Below are positions 1 to 7,250 of a stretch of DNA of 64,000 nt, piece by piece (within the stretch, counting starts at the first letter, position 1; each line of letters starts with the position of its first letter). The notes below the pieces were generated by a model. It was not told the DNA's origin. It saw nothing but the letters and a program-made list of their open reading frames with translations, and did not search any database. A program made the position numbers and the translations under genes. The DNA comes from Brevibacterium sp. S22. GTDB lineage: Bacteria > Actinomycetota > Actinomycetes > Actinomycetales > Brevibacteriaceae. The stretch lies in contig NZ_RHFG01000007.1 in NCBI RefSeq assembly GCF_004745485.1, forward strand, positions 62,001 to 126,000. The letters run 5' to 3'.

Positions 1-1
1 G

Positions 2-154
2 ACCGTGTGGGTGCCGCATTCATACCCGGGCTGCCATCAGCATGCGCCGGACGAACACGCGCTGCTCTCGGTGCTCAGGCAGGGCGCGGAGATCATGACG
101 GGGATCTTCTGGGACATGCGGGCGAGCCCCGATGACTGGTTCACCTCGAAGTGA
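2..154 (+). CDS. C-terminal fragment of a probable M20-family metallopeptidase/amidohydrolase
   Basis: Only the last 50 codons are inside the window; the frame is open from the left edge and stops with TGA at 152-154. The fragment contains a Pro-Gly-Cys-His-Gln-His-Ala-Pro-Asp-Glu stretch and a Gly-Ile-Phe-Trp-Asp end. This resembles the closing segment of M20 aminoacylase/dipeptidase-type enzymes, where a late His next to Pro-Asn/Asp-Glu helps bind metal. It lies 85 bp upstream of an MHS symporter on the same strand, so a hydrolase-transporter operon for a peptide or N-acyl amino acid is plausible. The family call rests on a short tail and is tentative. Confidence 0.4.
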   Translation, partial: TVWVPHSYPGCHQHAPDEHALLSVLRQGAEIMTGIFWDMRASPDDWFTSK

Positions 155-239
155 GTACGTTTCAACTCGAAGTGATCGTGCCCCTGATTTCGTCAGGCAA
201 CATCACTGACCACAACACAGCAGGCGAAGGAGCCCAGCC

Positions 240-1535
240 ATGACAGAACAGCTGTCCGCGCAGAACACGGCAGAGAAGCCGCCGGTGAAGTCCTGGAAGG
301 TCATTACCGCGGCCTCGGTCGGCAACGCCCTCGAGTGGTACGACATCTCGGTCTACGCTTACTTCTCCGTCTACATCTCTGTGGCATTCTTTCCGTCAGA
401 GAGCCATGCCGTGTCGGTGATGCTGGCGTTGGGTACGTTCGCGCTGTCGTTCTTCATCCGCCCGGTGGGAGCGATCGTGCTCGGCAGCTTCGCCGACCGC
501 AGGGGCCGCAAGCCCGCACTGACGCTGACGATCTGGCTGATGTTCGCAGGCACCCTGATGATCGTGCTCATGCCTCCGGCACACGTCATCGGACTGGCCG
601 CACCGCTGCTCATTCTGCTGGCCCGGCTCGTTCAGGGCTTCGCCGCCGGTGGAGAATTCGGTTCGGCGACCTCGCTCATGGTCGAACACCTGCCCAATCG
701 CCGAGGCTTCGCCGCGAGCTGGCAGTTCACCTCGCAGGCGATGTCGACGATCCTCGCCTCCGTCATCGGCGTCGCCGTGACGACGACACTGACGCAGGAG
801 CAGCTCGAGACCTGGGGCTTCCGCCTGCCGTTCATCGTCGGACTCCTCGTCGGACCGGTCGGCCTCTACATTCGTCGGCATGTGCCGGAATCCCCTGAGT
901 TCATTGCCGCACGGGCCGAGAAACCAAAGGAAGCAGCGGCCATCGGGGGCGTGCTGCGTCACCACAAGCTGGCCGTGGTGTTGGCGATCGGTGCGATCGC
1001 GGTCTCGACCTGCCTCAACTACTTCATCACCTATGTTCCGACCTATGCCGTCGACAACCTCGGCATGACGAGTTCGGCAGGATTCTGGGCGACTCTCGTG
1101 TCCGGGATCGTGCTGCTCTTGTTCACCCCGGTCGCCGGCTACTTCTGCGACAAGGTCGGACGGCTGACCTTCATGATCCCTGCAGCGCTCGCCGTCATGG
1201 TGCTCACCTGGGTGCTGTTCACCTGGGTTGTCGCAGCCAATGCGCTGACAGTGCTCATCATCGCGGTCGTCATCTTCTCACTGCTCAAGGCCGCGTACTA
1301 CGGGCCGCTTGCCAGCGTCATGGGCGACATCTTCCCGACCGAAGTGCGCGGGACAGGGCTGTCCCTGGGCTACAACGTCGGCGTCGCGGTCTTCGGTGGA
1401 CTGACTCCGCTGGTCGCAGCCTGGCTCATCGGCGTCACCGGCGATGCGAAGGCGCCGGCCTACTGGGTGTTGCTCGCCGGTGCGCTGAGCGTGGCGGCGA
1501 TCCTTGTCGTGTGGAAGAAACTCGGCGTGCGGTGA
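240..1535 (+). CDS. MFS transporter, metabolite:H+ symporter (MHS) type
   Basis: 431-residue polytopic membrane protein expected to import an organic acid, betaine or similar solute with protons. The MHS hallmark Asn-Ala-Leu-Glu-Trp-Tyr-Asp lies at residues 29-35 in TM1. The MFS loop 2-3 motif (Gly-Ser-Phe-Ala-Asp-Arg-Arg-Gly-Arg-Lys) is at about 82-91, and the Gly-rich Ala-Ala-Gly-Gly-Glu-Phe-Gly segment after TM4 is at about 135-145. About 12 hydrophobic segments and the length are typical for the KgtP/ProP group. The ATG at 240 follows a purine-rich gaaggag 6-12 nt upstream. Substrate cannot be read from sequence; the upstream hydrolase fragment hints at a released acid or amino acid. Confidence 0.85.
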   Translation: MTEQLSAQNTAEKPPVKSWKVITAASVGNALEWYDISVYAYFSVYISVAFFPSESHAVSVMLALGTFALSFFIRPVGAIVLGSFADRRGRKPALTLTIWLMFAGTLMIVLMPPAHVIGLAAPLLILLARLVQGFAAGGEFGSATSLMVEHLPNRRGFAASWQFTSQAMSTILASVIGVAVTTTLTQEQLETWGFRLPFIVGLLVGPVGLYIRRHVPESPEFIAARAEKPKEAAAIGGVLRHHKLAVVLAIGAIAVSTCLNYFITYVPTYAVDNLGMTSSAGFWATLVSGIVLLLFTPVAGYFCDKVGRLTFMIPAALAVMVLTWVLFTWVVAANALTVLIIAVVIFSLLKAAYYGPLASVMGDIFPTEVRGTGLSLGYNVGVAVFGGLTPLVAAWLIGVTGDAKAPAYWVLLAGALSVAAILVVWKKLGVR

Positions 1536-1588
1536 GGCTGACCCGGCAGCTGCTGGGCTGTCCTCTGCTGGGCCTGGTTCTGCCGCAC

Positions 1589-1656
1589 CGAGACAACGGT
1601 CGAGCGCCGAGACCACTGTGTGCACACAGTGGTCTCGGCGCTCGACCGTTGTCTCG
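1589..1656. repeat. Perfect 68-bp palindrome between convergent genes
   Basis: Two 34-nt arms are exact reverse complements with no spacer; the centre is GTGTGCACAC. It lies between the stop of the MFS gene (1535) and the stop of the convergent DUF1275 gene (1685). As RNA either strand would fold into a very stable hairpin, so it could end transcription from both sides, though no U-tract follows. As DNA it could extrude a cruciform or be a recombination/protein-binding site. Confidence 0.9.
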
Positions 1657-1684
1657 ATGAAGAGGGTCGGTGGGGTCGGATTCC

Positions 1685-2383
1685 TCAGACGTTCGCTGGG
1701 ACGGTGTCGGCCGCCTCGGCGCGGGTTCGCTTCTTCTCCCCGAGGTGTCCGATGATGGCTGCGGCGGCGATCATGACGGCGACGATGGCGATGCCGATCC
1801 ACTGATTGAGCAGGAGGGTCGCCGCTCCCGCCAGCGCGCCGATGAGGATGAGGACGACGGCCAACAGCCGGCGGACCCAGCGGACGCTGTCGCCGCCGGC
1901 TAGCCGGGAGTCCGAGGCGAGGCCGACGATCGTCGAGGTCACGACCACGGTGGTGACATCGGCGATCTTCATCTTCCTCGCCGCGGCCGCCTGCGCGCCC
2001 ATGAGGGCCGAGAGCGCGGAGGTGAAGATCGTGCCGGCCAACCCGATCTCCGGGTCGGGCACGATTGCTACGTAGAGCGACAGCGCCGCGCAGCCTGCGG
2101 CGACGATGCCGAAGATCACGGTCGTCTGGTGATGCCAGGCCTCACCGATGTCGCCGAGGATCCGGCCCGACAGTGCCGCGCCGACCATGAAGAAAACCAG
2201 GGCGAGGGCGGGGCGGAGGACGGGAATGCCCTCGGCGCCGGTCAGACCCATGCCGAGGATGACGACGTTGCCGGTCATGTTCCCGGTGAAGACCTTGTCG
2301 AAGCCGAGGTAGCCGATCGCGTCGACCATCCCGGTCGAGAATGTCAGCAACAGCAGCATGGCCAGGTCGAGTCGGCGGGTCAT
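1685..2383 (-). CDS. DUF1275 (YoaK-like) membrane protein
   Basis: 232 residues with about six hydrophobic segments. The N-terminus has the family pattern: a first helix with Thr-Gly-Met-Val-Asp-Ala followed by Phe-Thr-Gly-Asn-Met-Thr-Gly-Asn at about residues 33-40, and an Ala-Leu-Met-Gly-Ala-Gln-Ala-Ala segment further on. Function of the family is unknown; members are predicted inner-membrane proteins. I chose ATG at 2383 because it has ggaaagga 8 nt upstream and begins just before TM1; the open frame extends to 2590 but that part is not family-like. It is divergent from the gamma-glutamyltransferase gene and shares the TTTGTATACAAA site region. Confidence 0.8.
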   Translation of the reverse strand: MTRRLDLAMLLLLTFSTGMVDAIGYLGFDKVFTGNMTGNVVILGMGLTGAEGIPVLRPALALVFFMVGAALSGRILGDIGEAWHHQTTVIFGIVAAGCAALSLYVAIVPDPEIGLAGTIFTSALSALMGAQAAAARKMKIADVTTVVVTSTIVGLASDSRLAGGDSVRWVRRLLAVVLILIGALAGAATLLLNQWIGIAIVAVMIAAAAIIGHLGEKKRTRAEAADTVPANV

Positions 2384-2444
2384 GGGCGTCCTTTCCGGGC
2401 GAGGGGAGCCGGCATCAGTGCCGGAATGTCGCCATGAGGTGTAG

Positions 2445-2456
2445 TTTGTATACAAA
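2445..2456. promoter_or_regulatory. TTTGTATACAAA palindrome, candidate GntR/FCD operator
   Basis: A perfect 12-bp dyad lies in the 205-bp divergent region between the DUF1275 gene (start 2383) and the gamma-glutamyltransferase gene (start 2589). The TTGTATACAA core is the type of site bound by several FadR/FCD-subgroup GntR regulators. The second gene of the rightward operon encodes just such a regulator (4397-5083), so autoregulation of the operon is a reasonable inference. Confidence 0.6.
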
Positions 2457-2588
2457 ACTGTAATCAGGAGACGGTCGGCCTGCAATCGAGGGCTGGTCGG
2501 AGTTGTCCGGGTATCGTCGGTATCGACTGCTGACTGAGACCTGCACGCCGAACGACGATCAGCTGACCACCGCCGAAGGACTTTGCCC

Positions 2589-4394
2589 ATGCCTTACACT
2601 CCGCCCCCGGCCTTCACCACTCGACCCACACTCGAGGGGCACTTCGGGATGGCCGCATCGACGCACTGGCTGGCCACCGCGGTCTCGCAGGCGGTGCTCG
2701 AACGCGGCGGGAACGCCTTCGACGCGGCAGTCGCGGGTGCCTTCGTCCTCCACGTCGTCGAACCTCACCTCAACGGTCCCGGTGGAGACATGACCGGCAT
2801 CTTCGCCACCGCCGAGTCGCCCGACCGTCCGCAGGTGATGATGGGTCAGGGCCCCGCCCCGGCAGCAGCGACGATCGAGCACTATCGCTGTGAAGGGCTC
2901 GACATGGTTCCCGGCGCGGGAGCGCTGGCCGCCGCAGTTCCCGGAGCCGTCGACTCCTGGCTCAACCTGCTCGAACATCACGGCACGTGGGAGCTGTCCG
3001 ACGTCCTCGACTTCGCTATCGACTATGCGGACAACGGTCACCCGATCCTCGCTCGAACCGCCGGCACGATCGCAAAGGTCCGTGAACTCTTCACCGAGCA
3101 CTGGCCGAGCTCCGCGGCCCAGTGGATGCCCGAAGGTCGAGTCCCCGAGCCTGGTGAACTCGTGTTCAACCACCCATACGCCGAGGTGCTGCGCCGCCTC
3201 ATCGCCGCGGGTGACGGTCTGTCATCGCGCGAGGAGCGCATCCGCGCGGCCAGGCGGGAATGGAAGTCCGGGTTCGTCGCCGAGGCGATCACCCGGTCCG
3301 TCACCACTCCACACCGGCACTCGACCGGCGGTGACCACGCCGGGGTGATCACCGTCGAGGACATCGCCGGATTCGAAGCCGGTTTCGAGGACCCCGTCAC
3401 CATCGACTTCCGCGGGCACCAAATCGCGAAGATCGGGGCTTGGGGCCAAGGTCCGGTGCTGCTGCAGACGCTGAAGATCCTTGACAGCTTTGGCAACGAC
3501 CGCCTCGATCCGTCGACCGAGCTCGGCGCGCACACCATCCTCGAGGCCCTCAAGCTCGCGATGGCCGATCGTGACACCTACTACGGCGACACCGAAGTCG
3601 ACCTCGACTGGCTGCTCAGTGAAGACTACGCCGCCAGCCGACGCAGCCTCATCACCGAAGAAGCGTCGTCTGATTTCCGTCCCGGGGCAGGTCGCGACGG
3701 TGCCGCAGCCATCTTCACGATTCCGCTGATCCCCGAGGAGGGTGACAGAGAAGCGCTCATCAAGGCTGGGATCGGCGAGCCGACCGTGCAGAAGAACGGC
3801 ACGAACAACGGCGACACCTGCCACATCGACGTCGTCGACCGGTGGGGTAACATAATTTCGGCGACTCCGTCCGGCGGGTGGCTGCAGTCCTCGCCGACCG
3901 TGCCGGAACTCGGGTTTTGCCTCGGCACCCGCCTGCAGATGATGTGGCTCGATGAAGAGGCGCCTTCGGTGCTGAAGCCGGGCAAGCGACCGCGCACGAC
4001 GTTGACGCCGACGCTTATCTCCAAAGACGGGCAGCCGGTGATTGCTCTCGGCTCGCCCGGCGGTGACCAGCAGGAACAGTGGCAGTTGCTGCTCATCCTG
4101 CGCATGCTCGTCGGCGGATACCGGGCACAGGAAGCCATCGACGCCCCGGCCCTGCACACGACGTCACTGGCGGGGTCGTTCTGGCCACGCACCTGGGTTC
4201 CGGGAGGAGCCGTCGTCGAGGACCGCCTCGGCGAGGAGGTCATCGAAGGGCTCATCAACCGCGGTCACAACGTTACGCGCGCCGGGGGATGGGAGCTCGG
4301 GCGGCTGTCGTGCGTGACCAGGGACCCGGATACCGGGCGGCTGAGTGCCGGCGCGAATCCGCGCGGGGCCCAGGGCTATGCGGCGGGGAGGTGA
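2589..4394 (+). CDS. Gamma-glutamyltransferase-family Ntn hydrolase
   Basis: 601 residues. The family transfers or hydrolyses gamma-glutamyl groups (glutathione, gamma-glutamyl amides) after autocatalytic cleavage at a Thr. The N-terminal block has Gly-Gly-Asn-Ala-Phe-Asp-Ala-Ala-Val-Ala, typical of GGT. The probable processing/nucleophile Thr is T410 in Asn-Gly-Asp-Thr-Cys-His-Ile-Asp-Val-Val-Asp, and a late Gly-Ser-Pro-Gly-Gly-Asp motif follows. There is no signal peptide, so it is probably cytoplasmic, unlike classical periplasmic GGT; an acylase-like role is possible. ATG 2589 is preferred over TTG 2583 because aagga lies 8 nt upstream of it. It is followed 2 nt later by a GntR regulator, which implies co-transcription. 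Confidence 0.85.
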   Translation: MPYTPPPAFTTRPTLEGHFGMAASTHWLATAVSQAVLERGGNAFDAAVAGAFVLHVVEPHLNGPGGDMTGIFATAESPDRPQVMMGQGPAPAAATIEHYRCEGLDMVPGAGALAAAVPGAVDSWLNLLEHHGTWELSDVLDFAIDYADNGHPILARTAGTIAKVRELFTEHWPSSAAQWMPEGRVPEPGELVFNHPYAEVLRRLIAAGDGLSSREERIRAARREWKSGFVAEAITRSVTTPHRHSTGGDHAGVITVEDIAGFEAGFEDPVTIDFRGHQIAKIGAWGQGPVLLQTLKILDSFGNDRLDPSTELGAHTILEALKLAMADRDTYYGDTEVDLDWLLSEDYAASRRSLITEEASSDFRPGAGRDGAAAIFTIPLIPEEGDREALIKAGIGEPTVQKNGTNNGDTCHIDVVDRWGNIISATPSGGWLQSSPTVPELGFCLGTRLQMMWLDEEAPSVLKPGKRPRTTLTPTLISKDGQPVIALGSPGGDQQEQWQLLLILRMLVGGYRAQEAIDAPALHTTSLAGSFWPRTWVPGGAVVEDRLGEEVIEGLINRGHNVTRAGGWELGRLSCVTRDPDTGRLSAGANPRGAQGYAAGR

Positions 4395-4396
4395 GC

Positions 4397-5083
4397 ATGT
4401 CCGATTCGCATGAGCGGGAGGTCGGTGCGCGAATCCGCGCCGACATCATCGCCGGGGTCCATGCTCCCGGTGCGAAGCTGCGGGAAGTCGCGCTGGCTGA
4501 GCAGTACGAGGTCTCCCGGATTCCGATCCGCGAGGCCCTGCGATCCCTCGAGGCCGAAGGGCTGGTTGAGTCACGGAAGTACAGCGGCTCGATCGTCGCG
4601 CCCTCGCCCGTCGAAGATGCCGAAGATCTCTTCGAGATCCGCATCGTGCTCGAGTCGGCGACCGCGAAACGTGCGGCCAAGCGTGCGGCCGCGCTCAATG
4701 CCAGCGACACTCCCGATGGCAGATGGCGGGAACTGCGCAAGGAGATCAGCGAGATCCTCGACGCCGGGGACGCTGCCATCGGGCAGGAGCGTTTCGAGGA
4801 CCTCGCGGTGCTCAACATGCGCTTCCATTTCGCTGTCGCCGAACTCAGCGGCAGCCTGTCATTCATCAGTCTGCTGCGGCAGATCTCCGGCAAGATCGAG
4901 TGGCTGTACTCGCTCAACCTCATGCGCCGCGGCCCCCAGGCCTGGCCCGAACACCGGGAGATCATCGCGGCCATCGACGCCGGCCAGGAGGCGAAGGCCG
5001 CCGAGGTGATGGCCCGGCACGTGCGCCGCAGCCGCGATTCCTACTTCGCCATGATGTCCGACGAACACCCCAGAACTACCTGA
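4397..5083 (+). CDS. GntR-family regulator, FadR/FCD subgroup
   Basis: 228 residues. An N-terminal winged HTH (about 5-70; Ala-Leu-Ala-Glu-Gln-Tyr-Glu-Val-Ser-Arg-Ile-Pro-Ile-Arg-Glu-Ala-Leu) is followed by an all-helical FCD ligand domain (about 80-220). The FCD domain carries Asp/His residues (Asn-Met-Arg-Phe-His-Phe, Glu-His-Arg-Glu-Ile, Met-Ala-Arg-His-Val) that usually hold a metal and an acid ligand. It starts 2 nt after the gamma-glutamyltransferase stop and has ggggaggtgagc as ribosome site. Its likely operator is the dyad at 2445. Its TGA stop lies inside palindromic repeat A1. Confidence 0.85.
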   Translation: MSDSHEREVGARIRADIIAGVHAPGAKLREVALAEQYEVSRIPIREALRSLEAEGLVESRKYSGSIVAPSPVEDAEDLFEIRIVLESATAKRAAKRAAALNASDTPDGRWRELRKEISEILDAGDAAIGQERFEDLAVLNMRFHFAVAELSGSLSFISLLRQISGKIEWLYSLNLMRRGPQAWPEHREIIAAIDAGQEAKAAEVMARHVRRSRDSYFAMMSDEHPRTT

Positions 5084-5129
5084 CGGCGGCCCAGCAACCT
5101 GGCGCCACGTTGCTGAACCGCCGTCAGGT
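5078..5129. repeat. Palindromic repeat A, copy 1
   Basis: An imperfect inverted repeat (arms about 26 nt, three mismatches) built on the core GACGGCGG..CAGCAACC..GGTTGCTG..CCGCCGTC shared by five sites in this window. It begins within the last codons of the GntR gene and supplies its TGA stop. Likely role: a 3'-end hairpin or terminator. Confidence 0.85.
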
Positions 5130-5244
5130 GCTTCGAAGATAGGTGCTCAACTTCCAAGACAATGGGCCCTGGCGGCGCTATGGGGCACCTTCTCATCAAG
5201 ATGTTTCCAGCGTAGACGGCAATCTCGGTTGAAATTGCTAAGGA

Positions 5245-5763
5245 CTACCTGCCGATGTCTTCAGGGCCGGGGTTGAGTGAGAAGTTGAGTTCGTCGCGCT
5301 CGACTACAGAAAGCCATGTATTTCCTGCATCGGCGATCTCCTGCAGTTCCTCATCTGTTGGAATGACAGACTCTCGTGCGCCCGTGATCTCCACGGTCAA
5401 ATCCGACCAGGTCTTTACTAAGTCATAGATCTCGTCGAATCCGGTGCAGGGCGTGGACTCGGAATCTTCCTCGACGAAAGTGACGACTTCGTCTAGAGCG
5501 TTGGTGAAAGTGAGGGCGAAAACTGATGGTTCGAGTTCGTCCCTTGTGCCAACGGGGGTAGAGAAGTAGATGACGACATCTTCAGCTTTGTCAGCTGAGG
5601 GGCAGATCTCCATCGCTGATTCCACTGCGTCTTGTTCTGCTGAGGTGGCATCGGACTGGTTTGATCCATTGCCGGAGCTCTCCTGAGTTTCGCTGGAACC
5701 GCACGATGCCAATAGGAAAGAGACTGCGAGTAGTGAAGCGCATGCGCGCAAGTGTCGGGCCAT
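5245..5763 (-). CDS. Small secreted lipoprotein of unknown function
   Basis: 172 residues. A lipoprotein signal peptide is clear: Arg/His-containing start, hydrophobic Leu-Leu-Ala-Val-Ser-Phe-Leu, then lipobox Leu-Leu-Ala-Ser-Cys at about 17-21, followed by a Ser/Gly/Asn/Gln-rich linker to about residue 45. The mature domain (about 50-172) is acidic with two Cys that may pair; I recognise no family. By eye the gene has near 50% GC, clearly below its neighbours, and it sits alone between repeat copies A1 and A2, which suggests acquisition. ATG at 5763 directly precedes the signal peptide. Confidence 0.65.
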   Translation of the reverse strand: MARHLRACASLLAVSFLLASCGSSETQESSGNGSNQSDATSAEQDAVESAMEICPSADKAEDVVIYFSTPVGTRDELEPSVFALTFTNALDEVVTFVEEDSESTPCTGFDEIYDLVKTWSDLTVEITGARESVIPTDEELQEIADAGNTWLSVVERDELNFSLNPGPEDIGR

Positions 5764-5930
5764 AAATCAATAGTAGTTGAAGTATGAATTATCGGCATAC
5801 TGAGTCGGGCGTGATGGGTTCTGGTAGTTGCTTTTGTCGTTGCAGGCAGCTTGGTGTAGTTGAATTGTCGCCCGGTGCCTACAAGACTTCTGCGAAGTCT
5901 GTGCTGCGACGCCAAAGCACCTCCAGAAGC

Positions 5931-5984
5931 ACCTGACGGCGGCTCAGCAACCTCGCGCCACGTTGCTGAACCGCCGTCACGTAG
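5931..5984. repeat. Palindromic repeat A, copy 2
   Basis: Same family as copy 1, including CGTCACGTAG at its right end. It ends 9 nt before the TAA stop of the leftward SRPBCC gene, so for that gene it is the immediate 3' hairpin. A separate small hairpin (AGACTTC-tgc-GAAGTCT) lies just to its left near 5884-5900. Confidence 0.85.
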
Positions 5985-5993
5985 TAATTGGGG

Positions 5994-6491
5994 TTACTGG
6001 GAGGTGAGGAGGCGGTCGAGTTTGTTGTAGCCCTCGACGATGCCGTGCTCCATGCCCGAGGCGACCATGCCGTCGCGGGATTCGAGTGAGTCGAAGACCG
6101 ACGTCGACTGCAGTCTCGTCCGTCCGTCGCCGAGGTCGGTGAGCGTGAGGATCTCGAGGTTGACCGCGTCCGGGAAGCCCTCGAAGGTGAAGGTCTGGAC
6201 GATGCGCTCGTCTTCCCGCACCTCGTGGAAGGATCCGAAGAACCCGTACTCGCCGCGGTCATCGGTCGAGACGTAGCTCCAGTTCCCGCCGGTGGTCGGA
6301 TTCCACTCGCGGACTGTGTTCGTGATCGTGTCCGGCCCGCACCAGCGAACGAAGAGTTCGGGGTCGATGTGGGCCCGGAACACCTTGTCCGGTGTGGCCG
6401 CGAAGTCGCGGGTGATCGACACGGTCTGCACGCCCTCGGGGACGTCGAGCTTAAGTGTCGAGTAATCGGCTGTGGTATCGGTGGTGGTCAT
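5994..6491 (-). CDS. SRPBCC (AHSA1-like) domain protein
   Basis: 165 residues forming one START/Bet v1-type hydrophobic-pocket domain. The pattern is typical of AHSA1/YndB-type SRPBCC proteins: Asp-Phe-Ala-Ala-Thr-Pro-Asp-Lys-Val-Phe-Arg-Ala near residue 25, Arg-Trp-Cys-Gly-Pro, and a C-terminal Gly-Met-Glu-His-Gly-Ile-Val-Glu-Gly-Tyr helix. The ATG at 6491 follows aaggga within the end of the upstream ArsR gene and lies 1 nt beyond its stop, so the two are translationally linked. This ArsR+SRPBCC arrangement is common and the exact ligand is unknown. Confidence 0.8.
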   Translation of the reverse strand: MTTTDTTADYSTLKLDVPEGVQTVSITRDFAATPDKVFRAHIDPELFVRWCGPDTITNTVREWNPTTGGNWSYVSTDDRGEYGFFGSFHEVREDERIVQTFTFEGFPDAVNLEILTLTDLGDGRTRLQSTSVFDSLESRDGMVASGMEHGIVEGYNKLDRLLTSQ

Positions 6492-6492
6492 G

Positions 6493-6921
6493 TCATGCTC
6501 CCTTGCTTGACTGTTGTTGTGTTGAGGTGGCGGTTCCGCCCGCCGAGGCGGCACCCGGGTCCGCGTTGCCGACTGATTCGGGCGTGGCATTCGCCGGCGC
6601 GTCAGCGTCCATCTGTGTGAGGACGGCGTCGAGTCGCTGATAGCGCTGTTCGGCCTGCTGCTGGTACCTTTCGATCCATTTCGTCATCAGATCGAACACA
6701 TTGTCTTCGAGGTGGACTGGTCTGCGTTGGGCGTCGCGGGTGCGGGAGACCAGTCCTGAGTCCTCAAGCACCTTGAGATGTTTCGATACGGCCTGGAGGC
6801 TCACCTCGTAGGGCTCGGCGAGCTCGTTGACCGTCGCATCGGCAACGCTGAGCCGAGCCACCATGTCTCGCCTGGTCGGATCGGCCAATGCCGCGAAGAC
6901 CTTGGACAGCTGATCTGACAC
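6493..6921 (-). CDS. ArsR-family HTH regulator
   Basis: 142 residues. The N-terminal winged HTH (about 1-90) has the ArsR hallmark Ala-Asp-Pro-Thr-Arg-Arg and recognition helix Glu-Val-Ser-Leu-Gln-Ala-Val-Ser-Lys-His-Leu-Lys-Val-Leu. No metal-binding Cys cluster is present, so it is of the non-metal group usually paired with SRPBCC partners. The C-terminal 40 residues are a low-complexity Ala/Ser/Gly/Gln tail. Start is GTG at 6921 with gggaggt upstream. It probably represses its own two-gene operon through dyads at 6959 and 7003. Confidence 0.85.
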   Translation of the reverse strand: MSDQLSKVFAALADPTRRDMVARLSVADATVNELAEPYEVSLQAVSKHLKVLEDSGLVSRTRDAQRRPVHLEDNVFDLMTKWIERYQQQAEQRYQRLDAVLTQMDADAPANATPESVGNADPGAASAGGTATSTQQQSSKGA

Positions 6922-6958
6922 TGCGACCTCCCGGGCATCCGTATCGAAACCTATTATT

Positions 6959-7018
6959 CAACCAATCGGTTGGCTAAAGCCTAGTGATGTCCTTCAATGT
7001 AGTCAACCATTCTGTTGA
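6959..7018. promoter_or_regulatory. Two related dyads upstream of the arsR-SRPBCC operon
   Basis: CAACC-aatc-GGTTG at 6959-6972 and TCAAC-cattct-GTTGA at 7003-7018 share the CAACCA half-site and occur in an A/T-richer patch upstream of the leftward ArsR gene. Positioned 38 to 98 nt before the GTG, they are good candidates for the ArsR operator pair. Confidence 0.5.
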
Positions 7019-7250
7019 ATAAAGAATCAGCGGCACGATGGCACGCGGTCTCAACTGCGGTGATGCACGGGAGGGCAGGGCCGCCGCGGCGAGGGGCGAC
7101 GGATTCCGCACCGAAGAAAATCAGCCGATCACGGCCCCGCGCGCCGAGTCTGTCGTATTCTCGCCATAACGGCAGACCCGACACCGGTCGCACCGACGTG
7201 CGTCGACAGGGTCCGCCTCCCACGAGAGACGACGAAGTCTGGAGACGAAG

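Noticed and set aside
1589..1656. 68-bp palindrome as the end of an insertion sequence
   Set aside because: No transposase, target duplication or second copy is visible nearby.
6981..7223. 80-codon minus-strand frame upstream of the amino-acid permease
   Set aside because: No ribosome site, no family resemblance, and it would overlap the probable ArsR operator and the permease promoter.
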